Part shown: positions 8,137 to 16,760 of the stretch, in pieces
Position numbering within the stretch: position 1 is the stretch's first letter
Layout of the letters: each line of letters starts with the position of its first letter
Assembly (NCBI GenBank): GCA_050949645.1
Contig: JBMNGC010000001.1
Span: 558,001 to 622,000, forward strand
Source: RUG369 sp050949645
Lineage (GTDB): Bacteria > Planctomycetota > Planctomycetia > Pirellulales > Thermoguttaceae
Reading direction: 5' to 3'
Length of the DNA stretch: 64,000 bases
Notes under the pieces: generated by a model
Seen by the model: only the letters and a program-made list of their open reading frames with translations
Databases searched by the model: none
Told to the model about the DNA's origin: nothing
Program-made: the position numbers and the translations under genes

Positions 8137-9078
8137 ATGAAAAAATCGAAAAGAGCGGACGAAAGAAACAGTCTCGAACAACTCCTGCTTCGTTGGAAGC
8201 GTAAATATGACGAGAACAGAACAAAGACCCTTCAAGTGGTTCTCGTCTTCCTTTTGGTTGTTGTTGTGGTCTTGTTGTTCCGTTCAGGTATCTTTGGCGG
8301 CGCCGATAAGAACGACGTTGCGGACAACGCTTATTTTGCCGCAACTCAGTCTTCTTTCGCCGGCGTGAGCGCTCCCGACGCCGACGCGTTCGCCGCTGTG
8401 GCGTCCTCCTATGAGAATACGCCGACAGGCGCGCTTCTTCACATCAACGCAGGAGAAGCTTTCGTTCGTCGCGGACTTGCCGACGTCACTCGTAAGCAAC
8501 GTTACAGCGCGGGCACGAAGCTTGAAGAGGGTGAGATGCTTGGGGATCCTGCCCAGAGCTATTCTGCCGCCATCGAGGAATTTGAGAAAGCGCTTTCGAG
8601 CAGCAGCGACGCCGACGTCAAAGCGCGCGCCCTCTACGGTCAGGGCGTCGCTCATGAATCTCTCGCGTCCGTGGCTGATAACGATCAAAGTGTTGTTGAG
8701 GCTCTCAACGCGGCCAAGGCTTGTTACGAAAAAGTTCTTGAGGTTTCGCCGCAGTCGCCCTACGTCCCCCTTGCTAAGGAATATCTTGGGCGTCTTGATT
8801 CCGAACATACCGTCGAGTACTACAAGGCTACCGCTCATGCATTCGTAACGCTTCCTGATCCTGCCGAGACTCCGTCGATTACCTCCGGAGACGATTCTCT
8901 TGAAGCGGGTTCCATGTTCGATCTTGGAGAAGAGTTCGATCTTCAAGACGACGATGAGGCCTCGTCCGCTGAGGAGACGCTCACTGGAGAAGAAGAGGGC
9001 GGATTGACGAGCGAAGAGGAAGAGAGCGCTGCGCCTGCCGAGGAAACGGCTGACGCCGAAGAGACTTCTGCCGAATGA
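8137..9078 (+). CDS. Membrane-anchored TPR-like protein with acidic tail
   Basis: A 313-residue protein with a basic cytosolic start and a single strong membrane helix at about residues 32-48 (a Val/Leu-rich stretch), so it is a type II anchored protein. The rest resembles YfgM/TPR-like periplasmic proteins: helix pairs around GALLHINAGEAFVRRG, SAAIEEFEKALSS, ARALYGQGVAHESLA and NAAKACYEKVLEVSP. Residues ~245-313 are very rich in Glu/Asp and low in complexity. YfgM-like proteins assist periplasmic folding at the Sec translocon; that role is only an inference here. AAGGA lies 7 nt before the ATG. A strong terminator follows directly. Confidence 0.75.
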   Translation: MKKSKRADERNSLEQLLLRWKRKYDENRTKTLQVVLVFLLVVVVVLLFRSGIFGGADKNDVADNAYFAATQSSFAGVSAPDADAFAAVASSYENTPTGALLHINAGEAFVRRGLADVTRKQRYSAGTKLEEGEMLGDPAQSYSAAIEEFEKALSSSSDADVKARALYGQGVAHESLASVADNDQSVVEALNAAKACYEKVLEVSPQSPYVPLAKEYLGRLDSEHTVEYYKATAHAFVTLPDPAETPSITSGDDSLEAGSMFDLGEEFDLQDDDEASSAEETLTGEEEGGLTSEEEESAAPAEETADAEETSAE

Positions 9079-9104
9079 TTTGATTTGGCGCGTCGGATTA
9101 CAAT

Positions 9105-9145
9105 AATAACCGCAGCTCGAACAATCGGGCTGCGGTTATTTTATT
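9105..9145. terminator. Terminator between the TPR-like gene and the convergent xer gene
   Basis: A 16-bp stem with one G-U pair (9105-9120 and 9125-9140), a 4-nt loop, and a T-rich 3' side on the plus strand. Its right edge abuts the stop of the convergent recombinase gene. Confidence 0.85.
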
Positions 9146-10226
9146 GATCGCTTCTTTTGTTAGGAGCGTTGTCGCCTCCTCGGTCCTGTGATCGGGGATG
9201 ATTTTTCATATAGACGTCGCGGAGGCGAGTCATATCGACGCGAGTATAAATTTGCGTCGTTGCAATACTTTCGTGCCCGAGCATCTCCTGAACCTGTCGC
9301 AGATCCGCTCCATTTTGGAGCATATGAGTCGCAAAGCTATGTCGGAGCGAATGGGGGCTGATATCGAAGGGCGCGCCGATCCGAACAGCGTATTTTTTCA
9401 CAAGCTCCCAAAGCGCTTCACGGCGCAACTTCCGTCCGCGCCGCGAAACAAAAGCGTAAGGCGACTCAAGCTTGATCGTGGCGCTGCGCGGCGTTCGAAC
9501 GCCCTGTTCGTCCATTTCGTCGTGCGCATCCCCTCGTCGCGCTTCTTTTTCTTCCAATCGTTTCTTATATGTAGCGTTCCGCTCAAAAATTTCCGCGCGC
9601 GCCGTTTCTAGCCACAGCTTATATGCTTCGATTGCGGGTTCGCCAAGGTTAAGTATCTGCTCCTTTGATCCTTTTCCAAGCCGACGACAACAAGAACGAT
9701 CAAGGTAGACGTCGTCGAGTCGTAAATTGACGACTTCTGAAGCGCGCATTCCCGTCGCGTAGCAGAATTCTAGCAGGGCGCGGTCGCGAATCCACATTTC
9801 GTCGACATTCTCGCGGGGCTCGACGAGCAGACGGTCGATCTGACCACGCGTTAATACCGAGGGTAGACGATCCCACAGCTTCGGCGTAACAAGGAGTTCA
9901 GCGAGATTTTGTTTGATGGCGCCTTCTCCGACCAGAAAGCGAAAGAAAACTCGTAACGACGTCAAATTGCGCGCCGTCGACGCTGGAGAAAAATTCAATT
10001 CGCGAAGATAGTTCGCAAAGTCGCCGAGTTCCTGAATCGTTAGCTTTTCAATCGAACGTTCTCCAAGCCATTTATAAAAACGTATCAAATCAGCGCGATA
10101 CGCGAAGCACGTATTACGGGAAAGCTGCCGTTCCCGGGCAATGTACTGAAGAAAACTCCCGAGCCAGAGCTGTTGTGAATCCGCAAGCTTTACAGTGTGC
10201 GGAGTTAGCGATCGACGAGGCGGCAC
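9141..10226 (-). CDS. Tyrosine recombinase XerC/XerD family
   Basis: A 361-residue site-specific recombinase, probably for chromosome dimer resolution with FtsK (encoded at 53-56 kb). The N-terminal SAM-like DNA-binding domain covers residues ~15-105. All catalytic residues are visible: Arg161 (GMRASE), Lys185 (LGKGSKEQ), His292 and Arg295 (HSLRHSFATHML), His318 (LGHESIATTQ) and Tyr327 (IYTRV). Residues ~207-255 are an extra charged stretch of about 45 residues between the catalytic Lys strand and the HxxR helix, which explains why it is longer than the usual ~300. The start is a GTG with AGGAG 7 nt upstream. XerC and XerD cannot be told apart here. Confidence 0.88.
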   Translation of the reverse strand: MPPRRSLTPHTVKLADSQQLWLGSFLQYIARERQLSRNTCFAYRADLIRFYKWLGERSIEKLTIQELGDFANYLRELNFSPASTARNLTSLRVFFRFLVGEGAIKQNLAELLVTPKLWDRLPSVLTRGQIDRLLVEPRENVDEMWIRDRALLEFCYATGMRASEVVNLRLDDVYLDRSCCRRLGKGSKEQILNLGEPAIEAYKLWLETARAEIFERNATYKKRLEEKEARRGDAHDEMDEQGVRTPRSATIKLESPYAFVSRRGRKLRREALWELVKKYAVRIGAPFDISPHSLRHSFATHMLQNGADLRQVQEMLGHESIATTQIYTRVDMTRLRDVYMKNHPRSQDRGGDNAPNKRSDQ

Positions 10227-10285
10227 AAGCTTCTCCTATTAGCGATCTTACGGAATGAATTCACGACCTTCAGCGGCAGTAGCGC

Positions 10286-11227
10286 TCAGCCTGGTCCCCC
10301 GTCATTGTTCTCAAAGTTGGATTCATAAGAGGGCTGTTCCCCTTTTCCGTTGACGCGAAGCGAATTTTCTTCCAATTCGACGTACGCGTAAGCAGTCGTC
10401 TCTGCCTCGATAAGTCCGCGGAGCGTGATGTGGGCGACTCCATTACGTTCACCGTAGGAACCTTCATGCAGATGCCCCGACATGTATCCGCGAACGTGGG
10501 AATGACGATCTAACACGTCAAGAATCTCATCTCCGTTCCATGTCGAGACGCCAAGATCAGAGTAATAGACGCCTAGATTGAAGGGCGACGCAAGCTTTGT
10601 TAGTTTCCACCGAAGTGAATTGGAATCGGCGTAAAGTGGGAAATGCGAACAGACTAGAACATTTTCATCGATATGTTCTGCCGCCTTCAGTCTTTCTTCA
10701 AGCCATTCGAGCTGTCTATCGGAGACGGAGCCGTTGTAGGATTGCGGCTCTGAACCATCGACGAGCGTTCTTTTAGCGCGTTCTGCCAGCGCCTCCTCTT
10801 TTTCTTCGGCCGTTTCCGCAGTATATAGGCTGATCTCGTTTCCATTGAGAACGATGATTCGCCATTTGTTATTCGCGTCGTCTGGATCAACGAGAGAGAA
10901 GTCGTAGTAACCCGGTTTATCCAAACCAAAGAGCTCGTAAACACTGGACTTTTTATTGTCCGGGACAGAGAATTCGTGGTTCCCTAAAACGTGGCGCCAT
11001 TTAACTTTGCCTTTATTAGTCGACACGTCGAAAAGTTGCTTCATCGCCTGCGCGTTTTCCCAGTCTCTGTCGTACGTGTCGCCGAAATTCATGGCAAACG
11101 CGATATCAACTTTTGAGAATTCTCCCGCCGCTGCAAGAGCTTTGTTATAAACACCTCGATAATGTCGACCGTTTCTATCCTCTTGGTCGCCATACTGAAT
11201 GTCGGCGATTGCGGCAAAACGAATCAT
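10286..11227 (-). CDS. Metallophosphoesterase resembling Mn-dependent ADP-ribose/CDP-alcohol diphosphatase
   Basis: A 313-residue calcineurin-like phosphoesterase with no signal peptide. The first metal motif reads ADIQYGDQED (Asp9, Gln11), not the usual D-x-H. This Gln form is characteristic of the ADPRM subfamily, which cleaves ADP-ribose, CDP-choline and similar diphosphates. The remaining motifs are in order: NFGDTYD (Asp50), LGNHE (Asn83-His84), CSHFPLY and GHLHEG. The subfamily call rests on the DIQY motif and the overall layout. AGGAGG precedes the ATG, and a promoter with a perfect TATAAT lies 42 bp upstream. It is co-directional with, but separated by a terminator from, the giant repeat protein gene. 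Confidence 0.8.
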   Translation of the reverse strand: MIRFAAIADIQYGDQEDRNGRHYRGVYNKALAAAGEFSKVDIAFAMNFGDTYDRDWENAQAMKQLFDVSTNKGKVKWRHVLGNHEFSVPDNKKSSVYELFGLDKPGYYDFSLVDPDDANNKWRIIVLNGNEISLYTAETAEEKEEALAERAKRTLVDGSEPQSYNGSVSDRQLEWLEERLKAAEHIDENVLVCSHFPLYADSNSLRWKLTKLASPFNLGVYYSDLGVSTWNGDEILDVLDRHSHVRGYMSGHLHEGSYGERNGVAHITLRGLIEAETTAYAYVELEENSLRVNGKGEQPSYESNFENNDGGPG

Positions 11228-11268
11228 AAAGGCCTCCTGAAACGCGCGGTGATAAGGATCTCTCTCTG

Positions 11269-11274
11269 ATTATA
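11269..11274 (-). promoter_or_regulatory. -10 element for the metallophosphoesterase gene
   Basis: A perfect TATAAT on the minus strand, about 42 bp upstream of the start codon. The -35 region falls in the preceding terminator and is weak, so this is a partial promoter call. Confidence 0.4.
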
Positions 11275-11276
11275 AC

Positions 11277-11313
11277 AAAAAAGAGCCCGCAACGAAATAT
11301 CGTACGGGCTCTT
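11277..11313 (-). terminator. Terminator of the giant SdrD-repeat protein gene
   Basis: A 9-bp stem (11281-11289 with 11305-11313) followed, on the minus strand, by a run of seven T. It lies 54 bp past the stop codon. Confidence 0.8.
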
Positions 11314-11366
11314 CTGCAAGTTTTTACGCTTATCCTGTCAGAGTTGATTGGCAATGTTTGCGAAAC

Positions 11367-14300
11367 TCACTCGCGCATGGTGAGGTCGGCATTCGAGTCG
11401 TCGACAGGTTGCGTTTGATTGTCGTTGACCACCCGCGACGTCCCATCGCTTTGAGGCGTTCTTTCGATCTCCTCGTGGTAAACCGCGATCTCGTCGATAC
11501 CGTCGCCATCCCAGTCGCCAACGACAGGGAAATCGCCTTTCGAACCGAGATTCCTAACTTCGTTGAAGTTATAGTCGCCGGTTGTGTCAAGGAGCCACTC
11601 TCCGTCTTCAAAGACGCCGATATTGTCGACGCCATCGCCGTTCCAGTCGCCGACGACTGGAATCGAGTTCGCACCGCCGCGGCCGCGAATGGTGACGTCG
11701 CCTTCGTCGATACGTCCGTTGCCGTTCATATCGAGGACCCAAACGCCGTCCTTATAGAACCCAATTTCTGCGCGTCCGTCGCCGTTCCAGTCGCCTGCAA
11801 TCGCGACGTCGCCGCTCGAACCGTATCTGAAGATGTGGTCGACAAGGTCCTTACGCGTTCTGTGCGCGCCAGACCGCGCCGCGGTACGAGCATTGGACTC
11901 CGTATTCGCAAAGAGCGTTTCTGAAGGCGGAAGGTTCTTCGCTCGCTTAACGGCGGAGACATTAGCGAATCTAGCCGTACTCCTCAAATTTGCCGACGAG
12001 TCGGTGACCGTCGTATTGAGGTCGCTTGGAAGTCCAGGATCAGTGTCGATGACTGCCGTCTCGGTTGAGTTCTGAAGCCCGAAGATCGCGATATCGGTTT
12101 TGCCGTCGCCGTCCCAGTCGCCCGTAACGGGTTGATCTCCAGTCGAACCAAGCGTTACATGCAGACTATAGCTTTCGCTAAGGTAGCCGAGAGTGTCGAA
12201 CCAGTCGCCGACCGCAAGGCGCCAGGAACCGTCCGTAAAGACGCCAATATCGTCTTTACCATCGCCGTCCCAGTCACCGGAGACGGGACGATTGTCCAGA
12301 CCGCTAAGCTTCATCTTTTTCGTTGTGCCGTCAGCGAAGGTCCAAACGCCGACGTATCCCGTCTCTCGCTCAGCAGCGACGTTCACGAAAGCAGTTCGCA
12401 AACCGCCGTCGTCGATAAGATTGCCATTGATGAAGCCGCCGTATGCGTACGCCGCTTGATCAGCCAAATCGAAGTCGAATCTCGGAGAACCGCCGTTGAG
12501 GACGCTGAGTTTCCAGACATAGTCCTCAGTAAATCCGCCGCCACCGCCATAAAGAGTAGTCATGCTGCCGGGGATCGTCGGTTGATACCAAATATACGGG
12601 AATGAAGTCGGAGACGCGCCCCAAAGATTGTTTGGTATCGAAACGCTCGGCGTGTAACCGCCAGCTTCAGGAATCTCCCTTTTCGGAAGTTCGCCAAAGT
12701 TGTAGTCGACGCCCTTGTCTCCGGGAGCGACTGAGATGGAGTAGAGAACGTCGTTGGCAACTTTGCCTCCGAGCGAACCTATTGTGTCCTTACCGTCGCG
12801 GTATCCGTTCGGTTGCGTTTCCACAACTCGGTAGATGCGTGCGGGCTCAAGGTTGTCGAATATGTAGTGACCGCCGGCGTCAGTTAGCGCTATGCGGTTC
12901 ATGTCTTCATATAAACCTGTCTCCTCGTTGAGAACCTGAAGAGTGACGACGGTAGAAGGAATTCCGTTTTCACCAGATTCCTTGATCCCATTGTTGTTAT
13001 AGTCTTCATAGACGTAACCTGAGATGGAAGCGGGCTTGAGTTCTCCGAAGTTATATTGGATTCCCTCGCCGCCGTTGGGCAACATGATACCGGAGATCTC
13101 GTCGTTGACGCTGAGATCGCCGACTTCCTCGCCAAAGATTGTACCAATCGCTTCCTTACCGTCGTAATATTCGTCCGGTTGCGTTTCGCGGATAATGTAC
13201 GTCTCATTTGTGTCGAGCGAATCGAACTTATAGTATCCTTTTTCGTCCGTTTCCTGTATCCCGACAAGGGTCGCCTTACCGTCGTCGCCAACGATATAGA
13301 GCTTGACCACGACGTTTGCAATACCGGCTTCGCCGTCTTCCATTATGCCATTGTTATTGTTGTCCTCATAGACATAGCCGCTGAGAGACCCCAGAGGCGC
13401 AAGTTCGCCAAAGTTGTACTCTTCACCATGCTGATCCCATTTGACAAGGACGTCGTTTATGTGGTCGTTGGCTGCGATTTCGCCTCCGAGCGTACCGACC
13501 GTATCTTTACCGTCACGCCAGTTCTCGGGTTGGATTTCCTTGACTGCGTAGGTCTGTTCAATATCGAGCGAATCGAACTTGTAGAAGCCGTTCTCGTCGG
13601 TTGTTGTTTCAGCGATCTTGACATAGGAACCGTCGACGAGCTGGTAGAGCTCGACCGTAACGTTGGCGATTGGATCTTCGCCTTTTTCCATGAGACCGTT
13701 GTCATTAACGTCGTGATAGACGTAACCGGAAACCGAGCCGAGTTTGAGCTCGCCGAAGTTGTATTCGACGCCGTGATCGTCCCATTGAATGTCGATCTCG
13801 TTGACATAGTCGTTAGAGAGATCGCCACCGAGCGAACCGACCGCATCCCTTCCGTCGTCGTAGTCGGAGGGCTGAATCTCTTTGACGGCGTACTTCTGGT
13901 TGATATCGAGTTTGTCAAACTTGTATGACCCGTCTTCAGCGGTCATCGTCTCGGCGATCTTGACGTAGGAACCGTCGACGAGCTGGTAAAGCTCGACCTT
14001 AACGCTGCCGATTCCGGTTTCGTCGGCGTCAAAGACCCCGTTGTCGTTGCGGTCTTCGTAAACATTGCCCGCGATCGAGCCGAGCTTAAGTTCGCCGAAG
14101 TTGTATTCGACGCCGTGCTCGTCCCACTGGATAGGTATGGCGCTAATATAGTCGTTAGAGAGGTCGCCACCAAGCGAGCCAACTGCGTCTTGTCCGTCGT
14201 CGTAGTTTACCGGCTGCTTTTCCCGAACCGCGTATTCCTGGTTGATATCGAGCTTGTCGAACTTATATGAGCCGTCTTCGGCAGTTCGCGTCTCGGCGAT

Positions 14301-16313
14301 TTTGACATACTCTGAGCCGTTCCACTGGTATAGTTCGACTTCAACGTTTCCGATCCCAGTTTCGTTCGAATCGAAGACTCCATTGTCGTTGCGGTCTTCG
14401 TAAACATTGCCCTCGATTGAACCGAGCTTGAGTTCGCCAAAGTTGTAGTCGTAACCATGCTCGTCCCAACCGATATTGATTTTGGAGACATAGTCGTTTG
14501 AAAGTTCGCCGCCAAGGGAACCGACCGCATCTTTTCCATCGTCATAGTCGGACGGCTGGATTTCTTTAACGGCGTACTCTTTCTCAATGTCGAGATTATC
14601 GAAGAGATAGGAACCGTCTTCATCTGTTCTGGTTTCGCCAATCTTAACGTAGGAAGCGCCGTCCCACTGATAAAGTTCGACGATTACGTCGGCGATCCCA
14701 TCCTCCCCCGCATCAACGATTCCGTTGTCATTCCGGTCTTCCCAAACATTACCTGCGATCGAACCGAGTTTGAGCTCGCCAAAGTCATAGTTATAGCCAT
14801 TTTCGCCATATCCGACGTAAATGTCTGTGAAGACGTCGTTGAGCGTATCGCCACCGAGCGAACCGACGTAGTCTTTACCGTCAGAGTAATCGGGCGAGTC
14901 GAAAATTTCGCGAATTTCGTAGGTCTTTTCCGGAAGCTTGCGCAGCGTTCCGGCTTCGTTCCAAGAGCCGTCGAGTGAGAACTTGTAGCGCCCATCGGCG
15001 TCGACGGTCTGCGTTTCCATTAGCGTATAGTTTTTAACGCCGTTCGAATCGTAGTCAATTCTCCAGAGTTCGATCCTCGCGGGGTAAGCGTCTCCGTCCC
15101 AGCTTTCGCCGGCTTCTTTACCGTTTGCATCGTTACGGTCTTCAAAAACATGACCTTCAATCGAGCCCTTGAGAACCTTTGCAAAGTTGTTCTGCGGAGC
15201 CAGTTCGCCTCCCAGCATCCCGGAAACTTCAATTTCCAGAGGCGTTACTTTTTGACCGTATTCGCCGCCTTTGGCGCAGAAATCGAAGTACTGATACCCT
15301 TCCGGCGAGACGAGGTTGGTCTCTGAGAAAATTCGATATTTGCCAGGAAGCAGGTCGTCGCCTGAGAATTCGTAATAACCGTTAACATCAGTGACGGTCG
15401 TCCACGTGTTGCCGTGCTCGTCAACGAGCGTCATGCCGACGTTGGCAAGCGGATCGTCGTTACCCAGGTCGTAATTACAGTCGACGTTACGGTCCCCATA
15501 GACGTAACCTGAGATAACGATAGGTTTCGGAGTTAAATCGAGATCTCCGTAGATACCAGCCTGGCTGATACCTTCGTTTCCATCGTCAAGGTCGTATGGG
15601 AGCAGCGACCGATCGTAGGCGTCTGACAGCGCGGCGTCACGAGTGTACTCGCCGTCATAGTCGTCGACAAACATACCGGTCCAGGTTTCCGTCTGGTAGT
15701 GAGGCGAGCTGAAGACGGCGGTTGCAATCGAGCCGCTGAGGCCCCTGACAACGGAACCACCCATCTCGCCGCCTTCGACGAGCGCGTTGTCGGCGTCTTT
15801 CTCAGTGTTCGTCTGATACTCGTCGAGATCGATATCGAAGATAAAGTGATCCCCAGCGTGGAAATTCGTAAACGAGATTGTCAGAACCATCCCGCCGTCT
15901 TCGACCTGGTACGAATAACCGATATCAGAGGTTTTATCGACGAGAGTGAAGGGGACGGCGGAATAGACTCCGCGTCCGCCGGGTTCTGTATCGAAGAACG
16001 CTTCTCCGTCGTCGAGGACGCCATTTCCGTTCTTATCAAGATTAATCGTGATCGAATCGAGCGTTGTGACGTCCTCTTCGCCGCCGACCCACGCAATGTA
16101 GAAACGGTCTCCCAGATCTTCCTGGTACTGCTCTGCGTAGACGAAGCCGACGGAGATTGGATCGGCTGCAAGATATTCGCGTTTTTCCAGAGGTTCGATC
16201 CTGCAAACACGATTCATCGCGTTCGCGGCGTCCTTTGAGCGTTTGCGCTGTTTGCGTCTCGCTCTGGAAGACGAAACGTTAACAATCGCATTTTTCCTCA
16301 TGAACAGCGACAT
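11367..16313 (-). CDS. Giant secreted planctomycete surface protein with SdrD B-like and FG-GAP-like repeats
   Basis: A 1,648-residue extracellular protein. The N-terminus is strongly basic, then carries CRIEPLEKREYLAAD, the planctomycete export motif. Residues ~45-270 look like a bespoke beta domain. Eight SdrD B-like (CNA-B fold) domains follow; each begins G-x-V-x-x-D-x-N-x-N-G and ends Y-N-F-G-E-L, and the Asp/Asn-rich loops suggest calcium binding. The C-terminal part holds five GDWDGDG/GDWNGDG integrin-like repeats and one dockerin-like DMNGNGRIDEGD. The length and composition fit a rigid adhesin or cell-envelope stalk. The start may be 16313 or the MRKN Met at 16301; the ribosome site is ambiguous. 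It has its own terminator. Partner and ligand are unknown. Confidence 0.85.
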   Translation of the reverse strand: MSLFMRKNAIVNVSSSRARRKQRKRSKDAANAMNRVCRIEPLEKREYLAADPISVGFVYAEQYQEDLGDRFYIAWVGGEEDVTTLDSITINLDKNGNGVLDDGEAFFDTEPGGRGVYSAVPFTLVDKTSDIGYSYQVEDGGMVLTISFTNFHAGDHFIFDIDLDEYQTNTEKDADNALVEGGEMGGSVVRGLSGSIATAVFSSPHYQTETWTGMFVDDYDGEYTRDAALSDAYDRSLLPYDLDDGNEGISQAGIYGDLDLTPKPIVISGYVYGDRNVDCNYDLGNDDPLANVGMTLVDEHGNTWTTVTDVNGYYEFSGDDLLPGKYRIFSETNLVSPEGYQYFDFCAKGGEYGQKVTPLEIEVSGMLGGELAPQNNFAKVLKGSIEGHVFEDRNDANGKEAGESWDGDAYPARIELWRIDYDSNGVKNYTLMETQTVDADGRYKFSLDGSWNEAGTLRKLPEKTYEIREIFDSPDYSDGKDYVGSLGGDTLNDVFTDIYVGYGENGYNYDFGELKLGSIAGNVWEDRNDNGIVDAGEDGIADVIVELYQWDGASYVKIGETRTDEDGSYLFDNLDIEKEYAVKEIQPSDYDDGKDAVGSLGGELSNDYVSKINIGWDEHGYDYNFGELKLGSIEGNVYEDRNDNGVFDSNETGIGNVEVELYQWNGSEYVKIAETRTAEDGSYKFDKLDINQEYAVREKQPVNYDDGQDAVGSLGGDLSNDYISAIPIQWDEHGVEYNFGELKLGSIAGNVYEDRNDNGVFDADETGIGSVKVELYQLVDGSYVKIAETMTAEDGSYKFDKLDINQKYAVKEIQPSDYDDGRDAVGSLGGDLSNDYVNEIDIQWDDHGVEYNFGELKLGSVSGYVYHDVNDNGLMEKGEDPIANVTVELYQLVDGSYVKIAETTTDENGFYKFDSLDIEQTYAVKEIQPENWRDGKDTVGTLGGEIAANDHINDVLVKWDQHGEEYNFGELAPLGSLSGYVYEDNNNNGIMEDGEAGIANVVVKLYIVGDDGKATLVGIQETDEKGYYKFDSLDTNETYIIRETQPDEYYDGKEAIGTIFGEEVGDLSVNDEISGIMLPNGGEGIQYNFGELKPASISGYVYEDYNNNGIKESGENGIPSTVVTLQVLNEETGLYEDMNRIALTDAGGHYIFDNLEPARIYRVVETQPNGYRDGKDTIGSLGGKVANDVLYSISVAPGDKGVDYNFGELPKREIPEAGGYTPSVSIPNNLWGASPTSFPYIWYQPTIPGSMTTLYGGGGGFTEDYVWKLSVLNGGSPRFDFDLADQAAYAYGGFINGNLIDDGGLRTAFVNVAAERETGYVGVWTFADGTTKKMKLSGLDNRPVSGDWDGDGKDDIGVFTDGSWRLAVGDWFDTLGYLSESYSLHVTLGSTGDQPVTGDWDGDGKTDIAIFGLQNSTETAVIDTDPGLPSDLNTTVTDSSANLRSTARFANVSAVKRAKNLPPSETLFANTESNARTAARSGAHRTRKDLVDHIFRYGSSGDVAIAGDWNGDGRAEIGFYKDGVWVLDMNGNGRIDEGDVTIRGRGGANSIPVVGDWNGDGVDNIGVFEDGEWLLDTTGDYNFNEVRNLGSKGDFPVVGDWDGDGIDEIAVYHEEIERTPQSDGTSRVVNDNQTQPVDDSNADLTMRE
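13395..14771 (-). repeat. Four near-identical ~342-bp in-gene tandem repeats (SdrD B-like domains)
   Basis: Unit boundaries, marked by the codons for FGEL-KLGS, fall at about 14771, 14428, 14085, 13743 and 13395, a spacing of 342-348 bp (114 residues). The copies share long runs such as EDRNDNGVFD and VELYQ at near-identical DNA. Four more diverged copies flank the array inside the same gene. This is a site where unequal recombination could change copy number. Confidence 0.85.
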
Positions 16314-16760
16314 ACTCCAACCTTTCGTGAACTAACAGCGCGCCAATGCAACTTCTTATTCCAAACACTCGTTACAGTCGGAACGGAGCGCTGGTCGTCG
16401 CGTCGCGATGGACGTCGACAATCAGACGCGCAATACGTTTTAACCGGAAGCACAACAGAGATCTCTCTGGGGACTGAACAGCGTGGCGTCCGCAAGTCCA
16501 AGTCTCAAGTTCCGGGAAAGCCGTCTTGCGAACGTTGTTGAACAATCAACGTTCCATCTCCAATCAGACTCTATTGTTTTTTACTGTGGTAAATGACGAG
16601 GGGGTATGCGGCGTGCGTGACCACAATCGTCGATTCGCGAGTAGCGTGGTCGATAAAACGTGCGCTAAACGCAAAATTTGGCGCTTTCTTGCCGTCAATA
16701 TCGTCAAAACAGTTATTACGAATTTAGCCCTTTATCCCCTCCATTAGTTTTTTTCCGTAA
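16314..16760. other. 447-bp intergenic region upstream of the giant surface protein gene
   Basis: No convincing gene is seen. It contains an inverted repeat, AACGTTG (16531-16537) and CAACGTT (16547-16553), that could be an operator or a weak hairpin. It should hold the promoter of the giant surface protein gene, but I could not pick a convincing -35/-10 pair. Confidence 0.4.

Noticed and set aside
12650..15500. Regularly spaced repeats that could suggest a CRISPR or satellite array
   Set aside because: The unit is ~342 bp, in frame and protein-coding; the repeats are protein domains.
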